From assembly GCA_902363045.1 (NCBI GenBank), contig CABIYX010000031.1, forward strand, positions 1 through 37,296: 37,296 nt of DNA. The letters are read 5' to 3'. The position numbers were made by a program, and so were the translations under genes. The notes under the pieces are model-generated. The model was not told the DNA's origin. It did not search any database and saw only the letters and a list, made by a program, of their open reading frames with translations. Positions 1 through 6,898 of the stretch are shown piece by piece (position 1 is the stretch's first letter; each line of letters starts with the position of its first letter). The stretch comes from Clostridiales bacterium (GTDB taxonomy: Bacteria > Bacillota > Clostridia > Oscillospirales > Oscillospiraceae).

Positions 1-71
1 ACGCCGTATTTCTCTGCGTATTTCATCAGGGATTGCCGATATGCCATGTCTTGTGTTATACTCTTGTTCAT
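1..71 (-). CDS. Transposase/integrase N-terminus (partial)
   Basis: An open frame begins with ATG at 71 on the minus strand and runs off the left edge, giving 23 full codons. The peptide starts MNKSITQDMAYRQSLMKYA and continues with EKYG. This matches my memory of the helix-turn-helix start of IS481/IS3-like DDE transposases of Clostridia, where a short leader precedes the first DNA-binding helix. A GAGGAG sequence lies about 12 bases upstream of the ATG (around 84-90), somewhat far but usable. The catalytic domain is outside the window, so intactness cannot be judged. It sits upstream of and divergent from rpsB, so an insertion sequence may border this ribosomal locus. It could instead be another HTH protein. 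Confidence 0.5.
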   Translation of the reverse strand, partial: MNKSITQDMAYRQSLMKYAEKYG

Positions 72-216
72 GAAGGATTTGGTCTCCTCTCGTGCGGTTG
101 TTGCTCGCAACTTCAACTATAACCGATGAGACCTTATCCTTCATCCTTTTTTATTCAACTGTCCAATATGTATTGTAGTCCTACAAAGAAATATCCGCCT
201 AATTTTCGGAAATCAC

Positions 217-245
217 TTGCATCTTTACTCTGCCTGTGCTATACT
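217..245 (+). promoter_or_regulatory. Sigma-A promoter of rpsB
   Basis: TTGCAT at 217-222 is separated by 17 bases from TATACT at 240-245, with a TG-type extended -10 (TGTGC before it). Transcription would start near 252, giving a leader of about 110 bases before rpsB. That leader holds short inverted repeats (GGCAT/ATGCC at 251-261 and CCGG repeats near 288-330) that might fold for S2 autoregulation, but I recognise no known leader motif. Confidence 0.75.
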
Positions 246-363
246 ACCAGGGCATTATGCCTGGGAACGCTGATTTTCCGCCCAGTGCCGGGAGGTTTTT
301 TCCGGTTGGCGGGGGATATGAAGCGCCCGGAAAGATCAAACTGAATTTTAGGAGGAAACAATC

Positions 364-1089
364 ATGGCAGTCGTATCTATGAAGCAGCTGCTGGAGGCCG
401 GCGTGCACTTCGGCCACCAGACCCGTCGGTGGAACCCCAAGATGGCCACCTACATTTACACCGAGCGCAACGGGATCTATATCATCGACCTGCAGAAGAC
501 CGTGAAGAAGCTGGAGGAGGCCTATAACTTCGTCCGTTCCCTGGGCGAGAAGGGCGAGACCATCCTCTTCGTCGGTACCAAGAAGCAGGCTCAGGAGGCC
601 ATCAAGGAAGAGGCTTCCCGCGTTGGTATGTACTATGTGAACGCCCGCTGGCTGGGCGGTATGCTCACCAACTTCAAGACCATGCGCGGCCGTGTGGACC
701 GTCTGAACCAGCTCAAGCGTATGCAGGAGGACGGCACCTTTGATATGCTTCCCAAGAAGGAAGTCATGAAGCACATGGGCGAGATCGCCAAGCTGGAGAA
801 GTACCTGGGCGGCGTCACCGAGATGAAGAAGCTCCCCGGCGCTCTGTTCGTGGTGGATCCCCGCAAGGAGCGCAACGCCATCAACGAGGCCCGCAAGCTG
901 CACATCCCCATCGTCGCCATCGTGGACACCAACTGTGATCCCGACGAGATCGACTACGTCATCCCCGGCAACGACGACGCCATCCGCGCCATCAAGCTGA
1001 TCTCCGGTGTCATGGCCAACGCCATCCAGGAGGGCAAGCAGGGCCAGGATGAGGCGCCCGCCGCCGAGACTGAGGCTGCTGCTCAGTAA
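364..1089 (+). CDS. rpsB: 30S ribosomal protein S2
   Basis: Protein S2 of the small ribosomal subunit, which binds 16S rRNA between the head and body and is needed for S1 recruitment and initiation. The 241-residue product has the usual bacterial length. It shows the family signatures: [22 protein letters not shown] near residues 6-27, the [12 protein letters not shown] segment, the WLGGMLTNF motif, and the FVVDPRKE...[14 protein letters not shown] region. The C-terminal acidic, alanine-rich tail is normal for Firmicutes. The ATG follows an AGGAGG 6 bases upstream (near 352), which fixes the start. It is followed by tsf, the standard rpsB-tsf pair, with a strong terminator between them. Confidence 0.98.
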   Translation: MAVVSMKQLLEAGVHFGHQTRRWNPKMATYIYTERNGIYIIDLQKTVKKLEEAYNFVRSLGEKGETILFVGTKKQAQEAIKEEASRVGMYYVNARWLGGMLTNFKTMRGRVDRLNQLKRMQEDGTFDMLPKKEVMKHMGEIAKLEKYLGGVTEMKKLPGALFVVDPRKERNAINEARKLHIPIVAIVDTNCDPDEIDYVIPGNDDAIRAIKLISGVMANAIQEGKQGQDEAPAAETEAAAQ

Positions 1090-1106
1090 AATTCGACCCG
1101 CTTTCT

Positions 1107-1137
1107 AAAAGCGCCCGCCGAAGGGCGGGCGCTTTTT
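1107..1137 (+). terminator. Intrinsic terminator between rpsB and tsf
   Basis: AAAAGCGCCCGCC pairs with GGCGGGCGCTTTT across a four-base loop and is followed by a T run. The GC stem of 9 bp plus A/T extension is a strong rho-independent terminator. Because no good promoter is visible before tsf, it probably acts as a partial terminator that sets the rpsB:tsf ratio. Confidence 0.85.
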
Positions 1138-1206
1138 GAAAAATTGGATTCTGGCCCCGCTCTGTGCGGGCGTCATTGACTATGATTATTATGGAGGTAA
1201 TGCACC

Positions 1207-2127
1207 ATGGCGATTACTGCTAAGGACGTACAGAAGCTGCGCGAGATGACCGGCGTTGGCATGATGGACTGCAAGAAGGCTCTCACCGAGGCCGAGGGCG
1301 ATTTCGACAAGGCCATTGAGTGGCTGCGTGAGAAGGGCCTGGCCGCCCAGACCAAGAAGGCCGGCAAGGTGGCCGCCGAGGGCGTGTCCTATGCCATCGT
1401 GGCCGACAACGGCGTGGGCGTGGTCATCGAGGTCAACTCCCAGACTGACTTCGTCGCCAAGAACGAGGTGTTCCAGGACTTTGTCAAGACTCTGGCCAGC
1501 ATCGTGGCCAACGAGAACCCCGCCGATGTGGAGGCCCTGAAGGCCTGCACCTATCCCGGCACTGACCGCACCGTGGCTGACGTCACCGCCGACAAGGTGC
1601 TGGCCATCGGCGAGAACATCCAGATCCGCCGCTTTGTCCGCTATGCCGAGGGCGTGAATGTCCCCTATATCCACATGGGCGGCAAGATCGGCGTGCTGGT
1701 CAACCTGGCCGTCGAGGGCATCGAGGCCGGCAAGGTCATCGAGCTGGGCAAGGACGTGGCCATGCAGATCGCGGCCATGAACCCCGCTTTCCTGGACAAG
1801 TCCGACGTCTCCCAGGAGACCCTGGACAAGGAGAAGGAGATCCAGCTGGCTATGATGGCCAACGATCCCAAGATGGCCGCCAAGCCTGAGAAGGTCAAGG
1901 AAGGCATCGTGATGGGCAAGCTGGGCAAGTACTATGAGGAGAACTGCCTGCTGCAGCAGGCCTTCGTCAAGGAGAACAAGATCTCCGTGGAGAAGCACGT
2001 GGCCGCTGTCGCCAAGGAGCTGGGCGGTCAGATCACCGTCAAGGCCTTCACCCGCTTCGCCACCGGCGAGGGCATCGAGAAGAAGGAGGACGACTTCGCC
2101 GCCGAGGTCGCCAGCATGATCCACTGA
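1207..2127 (+). CDS. tsf: Translation elongation factor Ts
   Basis: EF-Ts is the guanine nucleotide exchange factor that regenerates EF-Tu-GTP. The 306-residue protein begins with the UBA-like N-terminal domain containing the signature LREMTGVGMMDCKKALTEA (about residues 11-29), followed by the core with the VNSQTDFVAKNE motif (about residues 77-88), the region that contacts EF-Tu. Length fits the family. GGAGGT at about 1192-1197 lies 9 bases before the ATG. It follows rpsB by 117 bases that include a strong terminator. Promoter-like TTGACT at about 1176 has no partner -10 at a usable distance, so expression likely depends on readthrough from rpsB. Confidence 0.98.
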   Translation: MAITAKDVQKLREMTGVGMMDCKKALTEAEGDFDKAIEWLREKGLAAQTKKAGKVAAEGVSYAIVADNGVGVVIEVNSQTDFVAKNEVFQDFVKTLASIVANENPADVEALKACTYPGTDRTVADVTADKVLAIGENIQIRRFVRYAEGVNVPYIHMGGKIGVLVNLAVEGIEAGKVIELGKDVAMQIAAMNPAFLDKSDVSQETLDKEKEIQLAMMANDPKMAAKPEKVKEGIVMGKLGKYYEENCLLQQAFVKENKISVEKHVAAVAKELGGQITVKAFTRFATGEGIEKKEDDFAAEVASMIH

Positions 2128-2188
2128 TCTCTCCCCGCTTATTACAAACGCATTTCAAACAGGTCCGGTAAAATGGACTCTGTCAAAG

Positions 2189-2226
2189 CACCCCCTGGTC
2201 CAGAAAGCTGTCCGGGCCAGGGGGTG
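2189..2226 (+). terminator. Hairpin downstream of tsf
   Basis: CACCCCCTGG pairs perfectly with CCAGGGGGTG around an 18-base loop region that can pair further (TCC/GGG). The following sequence has only two T residues, so termination efficiency is doubtful. Its position 61 bases after the tsf stop supports a terminator or transcript-stabilising role. Confidence 0.45.
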
Positions 2227-2340
2227 TTGCCATACTGTAATGGGCTTCGCGGACCCGGGCGCCGGGCACAGGGCTGGAACAGATCCTTTTGACCGGACCA
2301 TGGAAACAGAGACGGTCGAAACGTTTTTTTGACAAGATGA

Positions 2341-2371
2341 AAGCTGCTGAGGACATCCCCAGCAGCTTTTG
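2341..2371. terminator. Bidirectional terminator, tsf / kinase
   Basis: AAAGCTGCTG and CAGCAGCTTT form a 10 bp stem with A residues on one side and T residues on the other, between the convergent tsf and the kinase gene. It can serve either strand. The rest of the 280-base gap between the two genes holds nothing else I can call. Confidence 0.6.
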
Positions 2372-2407
2372 ATTTCGGGGGATCGGGAGAACGCTCCACG
2401 GCAGAAG

Positions 2408-3475
2408 CTATGGGGCGCACGAGATCGTTTTGCCGGTCTCAAGGATGGTATCGCAGGCGTCGGAAATGGAAAACGCCTGAAAATAACGGTCCTCCAGCGG
2501 GATCCAGAGAGTCCGGAAGCGTTCCAGCCCCTCCGGACCACACCGCTCCAGCAGACGGGCCTCACGGACCGGCCAGGGAGCGCTGAGGAAGCATTTAACC
2601 TGATACAGAGGTTGAAATTCCGGGCGCAGGGAGTAAACCCCCTCCACCACGGCCAGGGGGGCGGGTGGGATCGTGCGGGCCGCAGCCAGAGCTCCGGAAT
2701 GACAGCGGTAGGGCTGATAGAGGACAGGCTCTCCGCGGGAGAGGGGGGCGAGGACCTGGGCAAAGAAGCGCTCATAGTCTACGTTCCCTCCCGGCTGAGC
2801 CAGGCGCTCCGGCGTTTTGCGCTCCGGTGGGAGGAAAAAGTCGTCTGTATGGAACAGGGGACACCCGTAGATCTGGGACAGCCGGGCGCCCAGGGTGGAT
2901 TTCCCGGTGGCGCAGGGGCCGTCGATGGCGGCCAGCGTCCGTGGATGCTCCCGGCGGCTGCGGTCGATGGCAGTCAAAAGGGGGAGCAGGGCGGCGTCCG
3001 ACTGGAGGACCACCCGGTAGGAGGGGGAGAACGCCCGGCGGTAGGCCGCGCTGTGCCCCACCATAGTCATCCCGGCGGCACGGTACTGCCGGATGGCCGC
3101 CCCGACCTCCTCTGAGGGAAAGGGAAGGAGGTACAGAAGCTCCAGGCTCCGGTCCAGCCGCTCCGGCTGCCGGGAAAATTCCTCTGTTCCCCGGAGGAAC
3201 AGGGCGAGAACAGTAGATGGAGCGAGTCCCAGCCCCTTGCAGGCGGCCAGGGAGAGACGGCACAGGCCGCCTCCCAGGGGCTCTGTGGGTGGGAGCGCCG
3301 GGTTGCCATCCGTCCGGTCCCACTCCTCCTCCAGACGGGCCAGAGCCCCGCGGGGATCGGCGATCAGGTGGCCGCCCCCCATGGAGCTCTGGTATAGGAA
3401 TTTGATGGCGTCCCGGAGCTCCATGCCCGGGTGGTTACAAAAGTGCTCCTGCAGGAGCTTCGCCAGATATTCCAT
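2408..3475 (-). CDS. Uridine-kinase-like P-loop kinase, two-domain
   Basis: The C-terminal half of this 355-residue protein is a P-loop kinase of the uridine kinase/phosphoribulokinase type: Walker A GPCATGKST at residues 186-194, a lid-region motif HTDDFFLPP at 209-217, NVDYERF, and VVEGVYS near 278-284. These families phosphorylate a small hydroxylated substrate, often a nucleoside, in the cytoplasm. The N-terminal 165 or so residues, containing SSMGGGHLIAD at about 30-40, match nothing I can name. The ATG is 3 bases after the stop of the upstream ECF gene, with AGGAAGG inside that gene's end, so the two are translationally coupled. The pairing implies import of a substrate that is then trapped by phosphorylation. 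Substrate unknown; annotating it as true uridine kinase would be unsafe. Confidence 0.8.
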   Translation of the reverse strand: MEYLAKLLQEHFCNHPGMELRDAIKFLYQSSMGGGHLIADPRGALARLEEEWDRTDGNPALPPTEPLGGGLCRLSLAACKGLGLAPSTVLALFLRGTEEFSRQPERLDRSLELLYLLPFPSEEVGAAIRQYRAAGMTMVGHSAAYRRAFSPSYRVVLQSDAALLPLLTAIDRSRREHPRTLAAIDGPCATGKSTLGARLSQIYGCPLFHTDDFFLPPERKTPERLAQPGGNVDYERFFAQVLAPLSRGEPVLYQPYRCHSGALAAARTIPPAPLAVVEGVYSLRPEFQPLYQVKCFLSAPWPVREARLLERCGPEGLERFRTLWIPLEDRYFQAFSISDACDTILETGKTISCAP

Positions 3476-3478
3476 GGG

Positions 3479-4024
3479 TCAGCCTTCCTGAGGGAGAGGC
3501 TGGCGGATATGCTGGACCGCCATCACCAGGGCGGGGACGGCCGCCAGCTGGAGAATGATGCCGGGGATGGCGTTGGCCACTGCGCCGGCCCAGAAGGCTG
3601 CCAGCGTAAAGGCGCTCCTACTGCCCATTGTCAGGAGAAACATGGTCGCGCCCCAGACCAGGCGGCCGGCGACCATGGCGGAGATCAGGGCGGTGTAGAT
3701 GCCGCCCAGGCTTTTGGGCAGACGGTGGTAGAGCAGTCCGGAGACCAGGCCATAGACGGCCATCTCCACAGCCATCGCCGCGGCGGTGGGGAAGGGAGGG
3801 GGCATCCCCAGAATGGCGGAGCGCATCAGAGGGGCCAGGAAGCCCACCACAGCTCCCCAGGGGCCGCCGCAGAGAAAGCCGCACAGGAGGGTGGGCAGGT
3901 GCATGGGCAGCAGCATAGAGCCGATCTGCGGGATATTTCCGGTGAAAAAGGGCAGCACATAGGCCAGGGCCAGCATCAGAGCGGCTACCACCAGGTTTTG
4001 AACGGAACGGTTGGTTCGGGTCAC
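3479..4024 (-). CDS. ECF transporter S component
   Basis: A 181-residue, very hydrophobic protein with about six membrane segments, typical of substrate-binding S components of energy-coupling factor transporters (ECF_trnsprt type). Supporting features are the LLPMHLPTLLCGFLCGGPWGA stretch near residues 38-58 and the following GFLAPLMRSAILGMPP, which resemble the loop and helix 2-3 region of vitamin S components. S components bind the vitamin or nucleoside-like substrate and share a common EcfA/A'/T module encoded elsewhere. The start is GTG at 4024, with AAGGAG 9 bases upstream. It heads a two-gene operon with the kinase and is preceded by its own promoter and a structured leader, suggesting ligand-controlled expression. 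Substrate cannot be assigned from sequence. Confidence 0.85.
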   Translation of the reverse strand: MTRTNRSVQNLVVAALMLALAYVLPFFTGNIPQIGSMLLPMHLPTLLCGFLCGGPWGAVVGFLAPLMRSAILGMPPPFPTAAAMAVEMAVYGLVSGLLYHRLPKSLGGIYTALISAMVAGRLVWGATMFLLTMGSRSAFTLAAFWAGAVANAIPGIILQLAAVPALVMAVQHIRQPLPQEG

Positions 4025-4055
4025 GAGTGATCTCTCCTTTTAATTGACATAATGA

Positions 4056-4161
4056 CATAAAAATGCCGCGAAGGCGGCACGCCCTGCTGGGCGGAACATA
4101 CCTTCGCGGTATTGGCTGCATCTGGAAAGGGAACGAAGTGCCGGCTTCAGCCAGCGGTTAC
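4056..4161 (-). promoter_or_regulatory. Structured leader RNA with terminator, candidate riboswitch
   Basis: The leader of the ECF/kinase operon, read on the minus strand, starts with a hairpin GCUGGC-UGAA-GCCGGC (4155-4140). It then contains AUACC-GCGAA-GGUAU (4112-4098), GCCC-AGCA-GGGC (about 4092-4081) and a terminator UGCCGC-CUUC-GCGGCA (4079-4064) followed by five U. The segment CCGCGAAGG (4109-4101) is perfectly complementary to CCUUCGCGG (4074-4066). That pairing destroys both the AUACC hairpin and the terminator, so two exclusive folds exist. UGGCUG (in the first hairpin) can also pair with CAGCCA near 4113-4118. I do not see TPP, FMN, THF, preQ1, cobalamin or full T-box signatures. 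This looks like a transcription-attenuating sensor of unknown class. Confidence 0.55.
4064..4079 (-). terminator. Terminator hairpin in ECF leader
   Basis: On the minus strand a 6 bp GC stem UGCCGC/GCGGCA with a CUUC loop is followed immediately by UUUUU (plus-strand A run 4059-4063). It lies about 40 bases before the GTG of the ECF gene, the usual position of an attenuator. It may also terminate readthrough from the upstream phosphoketolase gene. Confidence 0.75.
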
Positions 4162-4166
4162 TACAT

Positions 4167-4195
4167 AAGATACCACAGAACCGGGAGGTGGTCAA
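4167..4195 (-). promoter_or_regulatory. Promoter of ECF/kinase operon
   Basis: On the minus strand TTGACC (4195-4190) is followed after exactly 17 bases by TATCTT (4172-4167). Transcription would start near 4160, at the first bases of the leader hairpin. It begins only a few bases after the phosphoketolase stop codon, which makes the ECF operon independently transcribed. Confidence 0.65.
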
Positions 4196-4201
4196 GAGGG
4201 C

Positions 4202-6637
4202 TCAGTCGTTTCCGCGTCCCTCGTTCCAGGTCCAGTTCCGGACCTCAGGCAGATCCTGGCCGTGGGTGGTGATATACTGGTGGTGCTCCACCAGCTTGTC
4301 CTGCATCTCCTGGATGAGGTAGGAGGCGGTGTTGCCCAGCTGGGGCAGTCGCTTGACCGTGTCGATGACCAGATCGAAGCGGTCGATGTTGTTCTGTACC
4401 CGCATATCGAAGGGGGTGGTGATGGTCCCCTCCTCCTTGTACCCCCGGACGTGGAGATTTTTGTTGTGCCGGCGGTAGGTCAGCTCGTGGACCAGGGTGG
4501 GATAGCCGTGGAAGGCGAAGATGATGGGCTTGTCCTTGGTGAACAGGGAGTCATAGTCCTCGTCAGTCAGGCCGTGGGGATGCTCCCCGTGGGGCTGGAG
4601 CTTCATCAGGTCCACCACATTGACCACACGGATCTTCAGCTCCGGGAGGTGGTGGTGGAGGATGGTGACGGCGGCCAGGGTCTCCAGGGTGGGAGTGTCG
4701 CCGCAGCAGGCCATGACCACGTCGGGCTCCACGCCCCGGTCGTTGGAGGCCCACTGCCAGATGCCGATGCCCTGGGTGCAGTGCTTCACCGCCTGGTCCA
4801 TGGTGAGCCACTGGGGCCGGGGGTGCTTGGAGGTGATCAGGACATTGATGTAGTCCCGGCTCTTGACGCAGTGGTCAAAGCAGCTGAGCAGGCAGTTGGC
4901 GTCCGGGGGCAGGTAGAGCCGCACCACATCCGCCTTTTTATTGGCCACATGGTCCAGGAAACCGGGGTCCTGGTGGGTGAAGCCGTTGTGGTCCTGCTGC
5001 CAGACGTTGGAGGAAAGGATGTAGTTGAGGGAGGCGATCTTCTGCCGCCAGGGCAGCTGACGGCAGACTTTTAGCCATTTGGCGTGCTGGGAGACCATGG
5101 AGTCCACGATGCGGATGAAGGCCTCATAGCTGTTGAACAGCCCGTGCCGCCCGGTGAGGAGGTAGCCCTCCAGCCAGCCTTGGCACAGATGCTCGGACAG
5201 CATGGCGTCCATCACCCGGCCGTCCGGTTCCAGATCCGCGTCCCGGACGGGATCGATGGGGTCCATCCAGCGCCGGCCGCTGGCCTCGAACACGGCGGAG
5301 AGGGCGTTGGAGGCGGTCTCGTCCGGGCCGAAGACCCGGAAGTTCCGGGACTCCCGGTTGAGGGTGATGAGGTCCCGCACATAGTTCCCCAGCACGCCGG
5401 TGTCCTGGGCCTCCACCGCGCCGGGCTGGGGCACCTCCACCTGGTACTCCCGGAAGTCGGGGGTGCGCAGGTCCCGGAGCAGCAGCCCGCCGTTGGCGTG
5501 GGGGTTGGCGCCCATGCGCCGCTCTCCCTTGGGGGCCAGCTCTCGCAGGGCGGGGATCAGGGTCCCGTTTTCATCGAACAGCTCCTCCGGATGGTAGCTG
5601 CGCAGCCAGCGTTCCAGCTCCTGGAGGCGGCCGGGCTTGCCGTCGTGGACGGGAATGGGGATCTGGTGGGAACGCCAGCTGCCCTCCACAGGCTGTCCGT
5701 CCACCTCCTTGGGGCCGGTCCAGCCCTTGGGGGAGCGGAACACGATCATAGGCCAGCGGGGCCGGGCGGCGTCGCCGGAGGTGCGGGCATACTCCTGGAT
5801 CCGCTGGATCTCACGCACCGCCCAGTCCAGAGCGGCGGCCATCTTCTGGTGCATCTGCTGGGGCTCGTCCCCCTCTACAAAGCGGGGCTCCCAGCCGCAG
5901 CCCTTGAAGAACATCTCGGTCTCCTCGTGGGAGATGCGGGAGAAGAGGGTGGGGTTGGAGAGCTTGAAGCCGTTGAGATGGAGGATGGGCAGTACCGCAC
6001 CGTCTGTGATGGGGTTGAGGAACTTATTGGAGTGCCAGGCGGCGGCCAGGGGGGCGGTCTCCGCCTCGCCGTCTCCCACCACGCAGGCGGCGATCAGGCC
6101 GGGGTTGTCCATGACCGCCCCGAAGGCGTGGGCCAGGGAATAGCCCAACTCGCCCCCCTCGTTGATGGAGCCGGGGGTGTTGGGGGCGGTCTGGCTGGAG
6201 ATCCCTCCGGGGAAGGAGAATTGCCGGAACAGCCGCTTCATGCCGGCGGCATCCTGGCTGATGTTGGGATAGACCTCGCTGTACGAGCCGTCCAGATAGT
6301 CCTGGGCCACCACGGCGTTTCCGCCGTGTCCGGGGCCGGAGAGATAGATCATATCCAGGTCATATTTGACGATGGCCCGGTTGAGATGGGTATAGATGAA
6401 GTTTTGGCCTGGGCAGGTGCCCCAGTGCCCCACGATGGTGCGCTTCAGGTGCTCTTCCTTCAGCGGCTCCCGCAGCAGGGGATTGTCCAGCAGATAGAGC
6501 TGGCAGGCGGACAGATAGTTGGCGGCACGCCAATAGGCGTCGATGGTCTTAACCTGTTCCCGGGTCAGGGGGTCCTTTTTGGACATCCGGGCCGGCGCCT
6601 TGGGGGAAGGCTTGACAGGTTCGGCGGCTTTGGGCAT
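4202..6637 (-). CDS. xfp: Xylulose-5-P/fructose-6-P phosphoketolase
   Basis: Thiamine-diphosphate enzyme that cleaves xylulose 5-phosphate (and in many members fructose 6-phosphate) with phosphate to acetyl phosphate plus glyceraldehyde 3-phosphate or erythrose 4-phosphate. The 811-residue length is the family norm. Signatures include [13 protein letters not shown] (about residues 70-82), GPGHGGN (101-107 region), [14 protein letters not shown] (about 161-174), and the thiamine-binding GDGEAETAP (about 188-196). The C-terminal XFP_C domain is present. The ATG at 6637 is preceded by AGGAGG about 9 bases upstream. It stands alone behind a near-consensus promoter. Phosphoketolases are patchy in Clostridia, so acquisition from lactic acid bacteria or bifidobacteria is possible, but codon use looks like the neighbours. 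Confidence 0.97.
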   Translation of the reverse strand: MPKAAEPVKPSPKAPARMSKKDPLTREQVKTIDAYWRAANYLSACQLYLLDNPLLREPLKEEHLKRTIVGHWGTCPGQNFIYTHLNRAIVKYDLDMIYLSGPGHGGNAVVAQDYLDGSYSEVYPNISQDAAGMKRLFRQFSFPGGISSQTAPNTPGSINEGGELGYSLAHAFGAVMDNPGLIAACVVGDGEAETAPLAAAWHSNKFLNPITDGAVLPILHLNGFKLSNPTLFSRISHEETEMFFKGCGWEPRFVEGDEPQQMHQKMAAALDWAVREIQRIQEYARTSGDAARPRWPMIVFRSPKGWTGPKEVDGQPVEGSWRSHQIPIPVHDGKPGRLQELERWLRSYHPEELFDENGTLIPALRELAPKGERRMGANPHANGGLLLRDLRTPDFREYQVEVPQPGAVEAQDTGVLGNYVRDLITLNRESRNFRVFGPDETASNALSAVFEASGRRWMDPIDPVRDADLEPDGRVMDAMLSEHLCQGWLEGYLLTGRHGLFNSYEAFIRIVDSMVSQHAKWLKVCRQLPWRQKIASLNYILSSNVWQQDHNGFTHQDPGFLDHVANKKADVVRLYLPPDANCLLSCFDHCVKSRDYINVLITSKHPRPQWLTMDQAVKHCTQGIGIWQWASNDRGVEPDVVMACCGDTPTLETLAAVTILHHHLPELKIRVVNVVDLMKLQPHGEHPHGLTDEDYDSLFTKDKPIIFAFHGYPTLVHELTYRRHNKNLHVRGYKEEGTITTPFDMRVQNNIDRFDLVIDTVKRLPQLGNTASYLIQEMQDKLVEHHQYITTHGQDLPEVRNWTWNEGRGND

Positions 6638-6680
6638 GGGGTGATACCTCCTTGGCAGACATTGTTCAGTGATGCATTTA

Positions 6681-6708
6681 AGTATAGCGTAAAGATGAAA
6701 AAAGTCAA
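6681..6708 (-). promoter_or_regulatory. Promoter of xfp
   Basis: TTGACT (6708-6703) and TATACT (6686-6681) on the minus strand are separated by 16 bases, a near-consensus sigma-A promoter ending about 43 bases before the xfp ATG. No operator such as a cre site is obvious in the short leader. Confidence 0.8.
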
Positions 6709-6842
6709 TCCGGTTCCGAACTGTTTCCGAAGCAAAGCGAAAAAAATCAGCTATGCCGGAGGTAAACGCGGATCAGAGACGGAAAGGGCCGGAGAAGAGA
6801 GGGGAGAGCGTGCTGGAACGGGAGCCTAACAGGGAGAAGACG

Positions 6843-6883
6843 CAAAAGCGCCGCGCCGGAGCCCTGAGAGGACCCGGCGCGGC
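6843..6883 (-). terminator. Terminator of leuA
   Basis: On the minus strand GCCGCGCCGG pairs with CCGGCGCGGC (10 bp, with further pairing CCT/AGG in the loop) and is followed by GCTTTTGCG. It begins 15 bases after the leuA stop codon. Confidence 0.7.
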
Positions 6884-6898
6884 AGATGGGAGAGACAG

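Noticed and set aside
4056..4195. T-box interpretation of the ECF leader (AAUACCGCG is T-box-like)
   Set aside because: The full AGGGUGGUACCGCG element and a stem I with distal loop are missing, and the leader is only about 100 bases long.
5084..6829. Long open frame antisense to the phosphoketolase gene
   Set aside because: Its product is a Val/Gly/His-rich shadow produced by high-GC codon bias; the opposite strand carries all catalytic motifs of phosphoketolase.
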